NCBI GenBank assembly: GCA_023422835.1
Contig: JAFAGI010000001.1
Span: forward strand, 124,001-188,000
DNA: 64,000 nt
Direction of reading: 5' to 3'
Source: Bacteroidota bacterium
Lineage (GTDB): Bacteria; Bacteroidota; Bacteroidia; Chitinophagales; Chitinophagaceae
Part shown: positions 24,103-31,020 of the stretch, one piece after another
Layout: every line of letters begins with the position of its first letter
Position numbering within the stretch: position 1 is the first letter of the stretch
Notes under the pieces: generated by a model
Database searches by the model: none
The model's input: only the letters and a program-made list of their open reading frames with translations
What the model was told of the DNA's origin: nothing
Made by a program: the position numbers and the translations under genes

Positions 24103-24700
24103 TGGCAAGTTTTTTATAGTTTGCATTCCTGATTTTGAATACATTTTTATTGTGGTCAAATTCGAATAATTCAAATGCTCCATACCTGATATTTACCGGC
24201 ATCAATTCGATTAGTGAATTTATAGCATCTAATGCCTGCGTATGCCTGATAAATATCTGCTCCTCTTTCTCTGTTTCTACATATTTGCAAAAATCTTCCT
24301 TTGTGTTTTCCTCAAAGTTATCTACGGTTTCCACTTTGCCATTTTTTAGAATAAAATATTTGAGCTTTGCTGATAACGTGCGGTCAAGAACTTTCTGACT
24401 TTTGAAGTCCGAAAAAACCTTATCAAACGCCTGTAAATCCTGTGTAATGCTGTTCTCTAATATAGACTTTGCCTTAATGCCTGCTTTCTCTAACTGACTG
24501 GTAATTTCTTTTTCTATGGCTGCAACGGTTAACGGAGCTTCGGGTTTGTTTAAAAGTTCCTGGAAAAGTTCGTTCGTTAATTGCATAGGCAAAACTTCGC
24601 TCAATTTATCTACATAGAATTGAATAAACCCTTGCTCGGTGCGAACTTCGCTGATTAATTGGCTGTGTCCGTATGAATCGTAAAATATTTGTTTTCTCAT
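24083..24700 (-). CDS. Unknown element protein, coiled and acidic
   Basis: 205 residues. Long helical, Lys/Glu-rich stretches ('APLTVAAIEKEITSQLEKAGIKAKSILENSITQDLQAFDKVFSDFKSQ') suggest a coiled-coil protein; no motif identifies it. It is preceded by a 189-bp gap holding TGGTTT repeats and probably a promoter, and is followed by an overlapping gene. Likely an element-specific replication or regulation accessory, by position only. Confidence 0.6.
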   Translation of the reverse strand: MRKQIFYDSYGHSQLISEVRTEQGFIQFYVDKLSEVLPMQLTNELFQELLNKPEAPLTVAAIEKEITSQLEKAGIKAKSILENSITQDLQAFDKVFSDFKSQKVLDRTLSAKLKYFILKNGKVETVDNFEENTKEDFCKYVETEKEEQIFIRHTQALDAINSLIELMPVNIRYGAFELFEFDHNKNVFKIRNANYKKLANENNGK

Positions 24701-24827
24701 TTTTTATTTGTTTTTCTTTTCCAAAAATCCGAATAGTTATGTTATAGATTCTGTTTATAAATGTAACAATGTAAATAGTTATACTCTATACTTAACCTCT
24801 CTAAAACTAATAACATAGTAATTAGTA

Positions 24828-24913
24828 TGGTTTATAGGTGGTTTGTCTGCTGGTTTGTCGTTCCCATCAAACCTAATGGTGGCGTGTGTTTATGCTGGTT
24901 TGGTAAGTGGTTT
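24828..24913. repeat. TGGTTT direct repeats behind the primase gene
   Basis: TGGTTT occurs at 24828, 24839, 24851, 24896 and 24908, with local spacings of 11-12 bp (one helical turn). The cluster spans the stop codon of the primase gene. It may be a second protein-binding array or only low complexity in the 3' coding end. Confidence 0.3.
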
Positions 24914-25780
24914 GTTTCTGCCTGCTTCAAAACATGCGCGTGCGCAATGGTGATACTTGTTCCCTGTGCTGTTGAATGCCGGGTTACTGTCAATTGCAGT
25001 GCAAATGCTATCCAATAGCGTATCATCCTGCAAACCGCCTAACGTGTATGCAACCCGTTGCACTGTCTCCCATCTTTGTCCTGCTTTCGCTTGCGCTATT
25101 AGCTGTATTTGTGTTTGAATTAGTTTGGAGGGGTTGGAATAGTCCGGGCGGGGCTGGGTGGCTCTCAACCTGTTGGCTGTGGAATTTGTTTTGGCGGTAT
25201 GTTTTATGCGCAATGGCTCTACATCTTCCTTTATTAACATATTGCCGTCATAGGTGCAATATCTAAGATCGGTGTAATTCTTGCCCTTGCTGTCAACCTG
25301 TATGCCGTTGGCGGCTAATGTAGTATGCAGGTGCAGCATGTAATCATTTAACTTGTCCGGCTCCGATACCGCCATAATGGAGAATATGCCATCACCTGAA
25401 CACGAGCGCGCCACAAAACAGGTAAACGGGAAAGAAAATATAAACTGCTTCAATTCCTCAACATCAAATCCCTGCGCCTCAACATGATCTATGTCTATTT
25501 GGGTTAAACCTGTTTTGTGGGTTATCCGTTCCGCTTCGGGTATTTTTCCGTCACGCGTCCACACCTGCGCGCCTGTGGTGTGGCATTGCAGTTTTGATTT
25601 GATTGCTCTTTTTTGCTGGTCATAGTCCGGAGCCTGCCTGTCTAATTCTCTCAATTGAATTATTTCACCTATATTATTTAGCGCGTCACACATCAAAACG
25701 TCTCTAAGCGTTCTAATCCTGCCTGTGCCGGTTTCGCTGTGGCTATTGTATAAATTTACCTGTTGGTTGTACCATTTCAT
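24890..25780 (-). CDS. AEP/BT4734-like primase (VirE N-terminal-type) protein
   Basis: 296 residues. The archaeo-eukaryotic primase motifs are visible: an 'IDID' pair (Asp96, Asp98), the 'ARSCSGDGIFSIM' block (123-135, equivalent to the SxSGxG nucleotide loop), and 'DLRYCTYD' (171-178). The family is common in Bacteroidota mobile elements, often next to a D5/SF3 helicase, as here. It should prime element replication. An iteron-like array at 25809-25910 separates it from the helicase gene. The C-terminal 60 residues are a helical tail. Confidence 0.78.
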   Translation of the reverse strand: MKWYNQQVNLYNSHSETGTGRIRTLRDVLMCDALNNIGEIIQLRELDRQAPDYDQQKRAIKSKLQCHTTGAQVWTRDGKIPEAERITHKTGLTQIDIDHVEAQGFDVEELKQFIFSFPFTCFVARSCSGDGIFSIMAVSEPDKLNDYMLHLHTTLAANGIQVDSKGKNYTDLRYCTYDGNMLIKEDVEPLRIKHTAKTNSTANRLRATQPRPDYSNPSKLIQTQIQLIAQAKAGQRWETVQRVAYTLGGLQDDTLLDSICTAIDSNPAFNSTGNKYHHCARACFEAGRNKPLTKPA

Positions 25781-25808
25781 GATAATTATGTTAAATTCGT
25801 TAACAAAA

Positions 25809-25910
25809 GGTGTAGAGAGTGTAGAGAGTGTAGCATATTTGAAATGGTTGTTTTTTTTTCTTAAAATATTTAATTAAAGAAAATGCTACACTTGCTACAC
25901 TTGCTACACT
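25809..25910. other. Iteron-like array: candidate replication origin of the element
   Basis: Three 9-bp units on the left (GGTGTAGAG, AGTGTAGAG, AGTGTAGCA; 25809-25835) face three inverted units on the right (TGCTACACT x3; 25884-25910). The 48 bp between them are strongly A/T-rich. Six phased repeats around an AT-rich core, between a helicase gene and a primase gene, is the layout of a replication origin. The innermost arms can also form a hairpin. Confidence 0.62.
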
Positions 25911-25917
25911 ATTTAGG

Positions 25918-27339
25918 CTAAAAAACACGGTCAACAAAAACAACTGTGCCATAATTCTTTCTTTCAGTCTCAAATCCTGCGCGCTTTAACCGCTTACTGA
26001 AATTCACGGTCGAAACAGGTTTGAATCCGTTTTCTATACAATAAGTCCGATAAGAACTAAACAGTTCCTGCTGCCGCTTCTGCTCAATGCCGGGTTTGAT
26101 ATTCGTTTCCTCTAACCAACAGGCAACATTATCACTCTCTTTCCGGTAATTGGCTGTGGCGTTGCTTACTGCTTCGCATACGGTCATCTTTCCATTGGCC
26201 AATAGCCTGTGCAGTCCTTCCAACATCCAATTAAAAACCCCTGCAAGTTCATTGTCTATTATTCGGGTGGCTAAGCCTAAATCCCTTTCATTCTCGGGAA
26301 TAGTAACATCAAATTCCACTATTAAAAACCGCCTGAAAAAACCTTCGCTTTGCTCGGTATTTTTTGGCAGGACGTTACAATTAAATGCCAACCTTGCGTA
26401 ATCTGTCATCATGTAGGGTTCCCGGAATATCCTGCGCACTCCCTGCGGTTCCCCTGTGGCAATGGCTTTGAACCGCTCAATATCTACGTTACCATTAAAT
26501 TCCGGCGCGTAATTCAAAAGCTTGTCTTGAATCAATGGGAGCGTGTAACTATTGTTTGCGCATAACTCGCCAATACCGTATCCACTTACGTTTTGCTCGC
26601 CTAATAAAGCGCGCATCACATCCGAAAAAACGCTTTTGCCGTTCGCCCCGTCACCATACAAAACAAGAACTTTTTCAAGCTTCATTTTTTTCTTACTAAT
26701 GAAAATGCTTGCAATAAATTCCTGGAGTGCTTTTTGTTTCCCAACGTCCGGCAGTACATGGCTTAGGTACTTCAAAAACAGGTCACACCGCGCGGCGGGC
26801 TGGTAGCTAAACGGCAACTGATATTTAAGAAAATCCTGCGGGTTAAAGTTCTGTAATGCTTGTCCTTTGTCGTTAATACGGAATGTTCCGTTTTTTAGAT
26901 TAATCAATGTGTCACCGTCCTTGCGCTTCGGCGGTGGCATGAATGCAGATGCATAGAACTGGTTTAGCAATTCTTCTTGTATCTTATGGTACACGGCAAC
27001 GGTCGGTTCAACTTCCATTGCCAAAGCTGCACGCGAAAGAAAATGCTTCAACAGATCATCCGGCAATGGTCGCCAATATTCTCCGTTGTACAAATATACC
27101 TGCTTGTCTTGATACGCTAACTGCCATCCCTTCTCTCTTGCGACTGCTAATACCTCATCGACAACAAGGACAATGTAATCCATGCGCTTCAAGGGTTTAA
27201 ATCCGTTGCGCTCGTAAAAGTTCACTGGCATTAAATCGGTTAGCAACCGTTCCAATATTACATCATGATCGGGAGCCTCGTTAATAAGGGCAGCCAATAC
27301 ATCTTCCATTTTTGGGAGGAGTTTTTTTACTGGGGTCAT
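25918..27339 (-). CDS. D5-like/P4-type SF3 helicase
   Basis: 473 residues. Residues ~130-200 look like the D5_N region. Walker A 'GDGANGKS' is at 229-236, a Walker B-like 'KLLNYAPE' at 273-280, then 'FNCNVLP' (motif C) and 'GFFRRFLIVEF' with the arginine finger. A winged-helix C-terminus is likely. SF3 helicases of this group melt and unwind origins of P4-type satellites, plasmids and poxviruses. The primase part is on a separate gene (24890-25780), whereas P4 alpha protein has both fused. It overlaps the upstream gene by 4 bp. Confidence 0.88.
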   Translation of the reverse strand: MTPVKKLLPKMEDVLAALINEAPDHDVILERLLTDLMPVNFYERNGFKPLKRMDYIVLVVDEVLAVAREKGWQLAYQDKQVYLYNGEYWRPLPDDLLKHFLSRAALAMEVEPTVAVYHKIQEELLNQFYASAFMPPPKRKDGDTLINLKNGTFRINDKGQALQNFNPQDFLKYQLPFSYQPAARCDLFLKYLSHVLPDVGKQKALQEFIASIFISKKKMKLEKVLVLYGDGANGKSVFSDVMRALLGEQNVSGYGIGELCANNSYTLPLIQDKLLNYAPEFNGNVDIERFKAIATGEPQGVRRIFREPYMMTDYARLAFNCNVLPKNTEQSEGFFRRFLIVEFDVTIPENERDLGLATRIIDNELAGVFNWMLEGLHRLLANGKMTVCEAVSNATANYRKESDNVACWLEETNIKPGIEQKRQQELFSSYRTYCIENGFKPVSTVNFSKRLKRAGFETERKNYGTVVFVDRVF

Positions 27340-27638
27340 GGCGTACCTCCTTCGTCAAATAATGAAGGTTGTTGCGGTGGGAAAAGGTCGGGGTTGGTAG
27401 TAAGGAATTGCACGCCTCGCCTGCCTGTGCATGGGCAAACGCCTAAATGCGTTACGTGCAAAGTATTTCTTTTCTTTCCGTTATCAACGTACCTCGTTGC
27501 GTTCTTTTGCTGGATATTTAGGGCGTTGCAAGCTACGGTGCAAGTAGTGTTGTTTTCTTTTAGGAACGCAAAAAATATTTTTTCCTCTGCTATGTGCTTA
27601 GTAGTTGGGGCTTGGTCGCCCGAATTGTAGTTTCTCAT
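27336..27638 (-). CDS. Small putative DNA-binding protein
   Basis: 100 residues. 'FFAFLKENNTTCTVACNALNIQQKNATRYVDNGKKRNTLHVTH' fits a winged-helix layout, with four Cys in the second half ('VCPCTGRRG'). Related small proteins sit ahead of primase-helicase genes in Bacteroidota elements. It overlaps the helicase start by 4 bp and follows the excisionase-like gene by 12 bp. The role, perhaps in replication control, is inferred. Confidence 0.6.
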   Translation of the reverse strand: MRNYNSGDQAPTTKHIAEEKIFFAFLKENNTTCTVACNALNIQQKNATRYVDNGKKRNTLHVTHLGVCPCTGRRGVQFLTTNPDLFPPQQPSLFDEGGTP

Positions 27639-27650
27639 TTTCGGGCTTTT

Positions 27651-27938
27651 TTAATGGTTAGTAATTCTTTGGCTGTCCTCAATCCAGTTAATCAAATCAT
27701 CTTCAAAAAAGAAAAGTTTGTTAGCTCGTTTGGAGTGTGGAATTTTACCTTTACTCGTGTATAGGTATAAAGTATTTTTTTTAATTCCTGTTAGTTCGGC
27801 TGCCTGATTAATATTAAGAAGTTTGCGTCTTGGTGCGGTGGGTGCATCATTTGGCTTTAAACGTAATACTACTTCGTCGGCAATCTGCTCGATAAGTTCA
27901 TCAATGTTCTTGGAAGAAAAAATTAAGTTGTTTATCAT
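27651..27938 (-). CDS. Excisionase/AlpA-like HTH protein
   Basis: 95 residues. The C-terminal half 'LLNINQAAELTGIKKNTLYLYTSKGKIPHSKRANKLFFFEDDLINWIED' is the standard MerR-like HTH_17 excisionase domain found in Bacteroidota integrative elements. The N-terminal half is an acidic helix. It would bend attachment-site DNA for excision and may also activate element genes as AlpA does. It leads the replication operon. Confidence 0.88.
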   Translation of the reverse strand: MINNLIFSSKNIDELIEQIADEVVLRLKPNDAPTAPRRKLLNINQAAELTGIKKNTLYLYTSKGKIPHSKRANKLFFFEDDLINWIEDSQRITNH

Positions 27939-28040
27939 GTTTGCTTTTTTTGTTTATGCAAACATCCAAACGAAAACAGGCGGGTATAATCTTGGGTATT
28001 TACTTGTAAAATACCTCAATGTTTATGCGGGTTACAATCG

Positions 28041-28832
28041 TTAGTCTGGGTATTTTTTTAGCTCATTTTTTATTGCTGTATCATTATTTGATATTTCTAT
28101 TATTATTTGCTTGTATCCTTTTCCAAAATAATTTGCAATCATTCTTTTATTTGTCAAATCTATTTTTAAAAACTCTCTATAAAAACCTTGCCCGTCATTC
28201 AGTTGAAAGTTTTTTTCTGCAAATTCTTTTATTTCGGAGCTTTTGTACTGGTCGTTATCATTTAAGTTAAACGGAAGAGCTTTATTGATACTTATCATTA
28301 TGGCATGGTATAACGCATAGTACTTTGCTTTATATTTTTTTACTAAGTCGAATATTTTCGGGATTTCTTTTTGATAATCTTCAAGGAAACTTACACCTGC
28401 CAAACGAAATAATCTATCTGGGTGGTTTTTTAATTCTGCAATTGCTTTTTTGCAGCATTCCTGCTCATCTTGTATAATGGTATCTTTCAGGTTGTTACTC
28501 TTATTTGCTTTCAATGAATCCAGAAAAAACAAAACCACTTCTTTCCGAAAATCTATTAATTGCTTTTTGTCAAACAACGGAAACCATGTTGATAATTCGT
28601 TGTATATGCCTTCAGTTACCAACTGCAAAAAACTTTCATCGTCCACATCTATATTATCCTGTCCATGCACTTTTTCGTCAAGAACGATCTCAAAACCTTC
28701 ATCATATTTTATTACTCCTATTGGCTGTTTCTTATACTTTTTAATGAATGCGGAACGGAAAAAAAACACGCAATTTTGCTCAAGATTTTTTAATAGATCG
28801 TCATCACTAATTTTAAAAAATTTATTTTTCAT
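28041..28832 (-). CDS. Unknown integrase-linked accessory protein (RteC-like layout)
   Basis: 263 residues, no signal peptide or membrane span, helical with long charged stretches. The C-terminal 'QGFYREFLKIDLTNKRMIANYFGKGYKQ' recalls accessory proteins next to Bacteroidota integrases, but I cannot assign a family with certainty; RteC-type regulators are a possibility. Its ATG overlaps the integrase stop codon by one base (TAATG), so it is translated together with the integrase. A function in integration or excision is inferred from this coupling. Confidence 0.6.
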   Translation of the reverse strand: MKNKFFKISDDDLLKNLEQNCVFFFRSAFIKKYKKQPIGVIKYDEGFEIVLDEKVHGQDNIDVDDESFLQLVTEGIYNELSTWFPLFDKKQLIDFRKEVVLFFLDSLKANKSNNLKDTIIQDEQECCKKAIAELKNHPDRLFRLAGVSFLEDYQKEIPKIFDLVKKYKAKYYALYHAIMISINKALPFNLNDNDQYKSSEIKEFAEKNFQLNDGQGFYREFLKIDLTNKRMIANYFGKGYKQIIIEISNNDTAIKNELKKYPD

Positions 28833-30112
28833 TAGTTGGCTTTTTTTGGAATTAAAATATCTGTTTCAGTTGCAATTTGTTTTTTGGAAAAACTATCAAA
28901 ATAATTTTCAGTAACTGCCAAACTCGAATGTCCTAACGCTTCGGAAATCATTGCAGGGCTTACGTTGTTATTTTTTAATATTGTAGCAAAGGAGTGTCTC
29001 GCCGCCATTGTTCCGCTATACTCCACATCAATTTCCTTACATACTTTTTTCATGTTATCATTAACAAACCGAATAAAAGTACTTACCGCCTTGTATCTTG
29101 CCTCTGCATCCATGTTTTTATTTAGAACTGGGAAAATGTAATTATCCTTGTCTAAAGAAACCGTTCCATATTTTCGCATTATCTCACGTGCTTTATCTTT
29201 TATTGCTACTTGTATGGTCTTTTGTTTTTTATTAGTGCCTGCCGTTTTTGAGCGTTCAAAATAAATAAAATCATCTTGAATATTGGCATGCTTTAAATGT
29301 AGAATATCCTTTATATTCATTCCATTACTTAAATAAGAAAATAAAAAGAAATCCCTCGCCTTTGCCTTACTTTTATCAAGTGTTTGATAGTCCCATATTT
29401 TGCCAATATCAACAAGATTCAAGGCTTTTTTTATATTCTTACCTGTAGGTATATTGTACTTCTTTTTTCCGAATGGATAAGCTTCTTTGTCTATCAAATT
29501 ATTTTCTAATGCCGTATTGCAAATCACCCGCAAGGCTCTCATATACATTCCTATTGTTGTTTTGCTGCGTTTTTGGTCTAACATCCATTTTTCATATTTT
29601 TTCAAGAAAACAGGCGTTACCTCTCCAAACTTGAAATCTTTGCCCTTATTATATTTTATTAATGAAACAATTGCATTTTGGTAACTCACCGCCGTTTTTA
29701 CACGGTCAATATCTTTTAAGTCGTTAATCACCTGTGAGAAAACTGCATTAACAGAATTGGAAAATCCTGTATTTTTAAAAAAAAGCTTCTCGAAATTCTC
29801 AAATGAAAAAAAAGTCATCTTGCTTATTAAATTTCTCGCATCTGCTTCTTTCTTTTCAACTGCCTGCCTGAAATTTTTATCATGTACGTTCATTATCTTT
29901 TTTGCATTCATTAGCTTCGTAAATGCAAGTGGGATGTAACTATTAATTACCTTTTCGCCATCGAAAAAATTAACGTCATAAAACTTACTTACTTGTTCCG
30001 TTGTTATTCGCAACTTCAAAGGGCAAGGCTTATTCTTATCTTTTCTATTTGTGTAGGTTATTACCTTCGCAGTAATCATATTAATCTGGTTTATATTAGC
30101 AAAAATATTCAT
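28832..30112 (-). CDS. int: Tyrosine recombinase/integrase (Bacteroidota IntDOT-like)
   Basis: 426 residues from 30112; a start at Met12 (30079) is equally likely, because the first ATG lies inside the ATTCACCAAC repeat. Domains: an N-terminal arm-binding domain ('TYTNRKDKNKPCPLKLRI'), a SAM-like core-binding domain (~110-210), and the catalytic domain. 'ARHSFAT', 'LGHSSLAVTENYF' with the catalytic His and Tyr, and the 'ERSKTAGTNKKQ' Lys are present. The usual first catalytic Arg ('GLR') is Asn in 'NGMNIKDI', a substitution class known in IntDOT-type recombinases. It lies 147 bp from attR. Confidence 0.95.
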   Translation of the reverse strand: MNIFANINQINMITAKVITYTNRKDKNKPCPLKLRITTEQVSKFYDVNFFDGEKVINSYIPLAFTKLMNAKKIMNVHDKNFRQAVEKKEADARNLISKMTFFSFENFEKLFFKNTGFSNSVNAVFSQVINDLKDIDRVKTAVSYQNAIVSLIKYNKGKDFKFGEVTPVFLKKYEKWMLDQKRSKTTIGMYMRALRVICNTALENNLIDKEAYPFGKKKYNIPTGKNIKKALNLVDIGKIWDYQTLDKSKAKARDFFLFSYLSNGMNIKDILHLKHANIQDDFIYFERSKTAGTNKKQKTIQVAIKDKAREIMRKYGTVSLDKDNYIFPVLNKNMDAEARYKAVSTFIRFVNDNMKKVCKEIDVEYSGTMAARHSFATILKNNNVSPAMISEALGHSSLAVTENYFDSFSKKQIATETDILIPKKAN

Positions 30113-30132
30113 TCACCAACGATTCACCAACA
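30111..30132 (+). repeat. Right arm-type repeat (ATTCACCAAC x2)
   Basis: The same double repeat as at 20905-20926 with one base different and 11-bp spacing. It overlaps the first possible integrase start codon, so it may also control integrase expression. Confidence 0.6.
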
Positions 30133-30258
30133 GAAGTTATAAACAGATGTGAAAAGATACAAAAAGACAAATAATTCAAAAGTTGCTTAAACACACGATT
30201 ACAGAGGGTTATAGGTATTTTTTACATATTTATTATTCATTAATTTATACCCTTTTTT

Positions 30259-30306
30259 CTGACTCTGGATCAGTAGAGTCCAGGTTCGACCCCTGGTTGG
30301 ACAACA
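30259..30306 (+). repeat. attR core: duplicated tRNA-Gln 3' half
   Basis: A 48-bp perfect copy of 20810-20857. It is not a functional tRNA, as the acceptor 5' strand and D-arm are absent. It marks the right junction of the element. Confidence 0.92.
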
Positions 30307-30308
30307 CG

Positions 30309-30341
30309 AAAGCCGCATAAACAGTACGTTTGGCGGCTTTT
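30309..30341 (+). terminator. Displaced chromosomal tRNA-Gln terminator
   Basis: AAAGCCGC and GCGGCTTTT flank a loop containing TAAACAGTACGTTT. Before integration this would have followed the tRNA directly. The tRNA-Ala terminator at 42808 has the same loop sequence. Confidence 0.6.
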
Positions 30342-30342
30342 C

Positions 30343-31020
30343 TATTATGGCGATCCAAGAAATCCCTTTTTATCATTTTTATCACTGCGGCAGCAGCTGA
30401 AACGTAAAGAGCAGAGCCATCGCCTCGCTGCGATAGAACCGTTAAATCAAACAACCGCGGCAGGTTTTATATTACGGGCATTAAAGCATACAACTAAAAA
30501 AGATATGGAACCACTTCATAAGTTGATTGTTGGTTGCATACGGAGCCAAAAAAGTTTCAATAGATTTGCAAAAATCAAGTTAAAAAAATCACAGCAATAA
30601 CGCACATACATATGAATTTATTTGAAACCATAGAAGGAATGATCTTGCACCGTTTATCCGGGTACCGCAGCTCATTTCGCAATACAGATAACATAGATAT
30701 TTAGTCTATTGCCTTTCTGAAGTTCATACCATCCTATGAAGTCAATCTTTCAGCCAAATCCCTTGCACCATTACTCAAAATTACCCTTTAATCATCCTGT
30801 AATTATACACAACTGTTGATAATGGCTTAAAGCTGCGTCAATAAAGGACTTTTGTATCTTTTTCACACCATGTGTAAAACAATCACTTTCTTTTCTAATT
30901 AATTACTTGGATATTTGTCTCACAGCAAAGGAAAAATCACACACAGGAATAGTTTGACCCACCACAACGTAGCATTTACAGTACTTGCAGCCAAACCATT
31001 CCCAATAAAAACTTATAAAT
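30343..31020. other. Intergenic region upstream of nrdD
   Basis: About 680 bp with no convincing gene. A 30-codon ATG-led frame at 30612 ('MNLFETIEGMILHRLSGYRS') has no support. TTTTCACACCATGTGTAAAA near 30860 is a partial dyad that could be an operator for the anaerobic reductase genes, but it matches no site I can name. Confidence 0.4.

Larger units (their letters stand above)
20858..30306. mobile_element. 9.4-kb integrated element in tRNA-Gln, satellite-like
   Basis: The element is bounded by a 48-bp perfect direct repeat of the tRNA 3' half. It carries a tyrosine integrase at the right end, an excisionase-like HTH protein, an SF3 helicase, an AEP-type primase with an iteron-like array between them, and a run of small unknown proteins. 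All are on the minus strand. No capsid, tail, lysis, relaxase or type IV secretion genes are present. Gene order int, accessory, xis, helicase, origin, primase, small genes recalls P4-like or PICI-type satellites. Large parts of the left half look AT-richer than the flanks. Confidence 0.88.

Noticed and set aside
24827..25266. Overlapping Trp/Cys-rich ORFs opposite the primase gene
   Set aside because: Antisense to the primase; the primase frame carries the AEP motifs.
30245..30454. 69-aa minus-strand ORF over the right attachment site
   Set aside because: It reads through the duplicated tRNA half and the displaced terminator, so it is a by-product of RNA-gene sequence.
30612..30704. 30-codon ORF upstream of nrdD
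   Set aside because: Too short, no ribosome-binding context and no recognised family; treated as noncoding.
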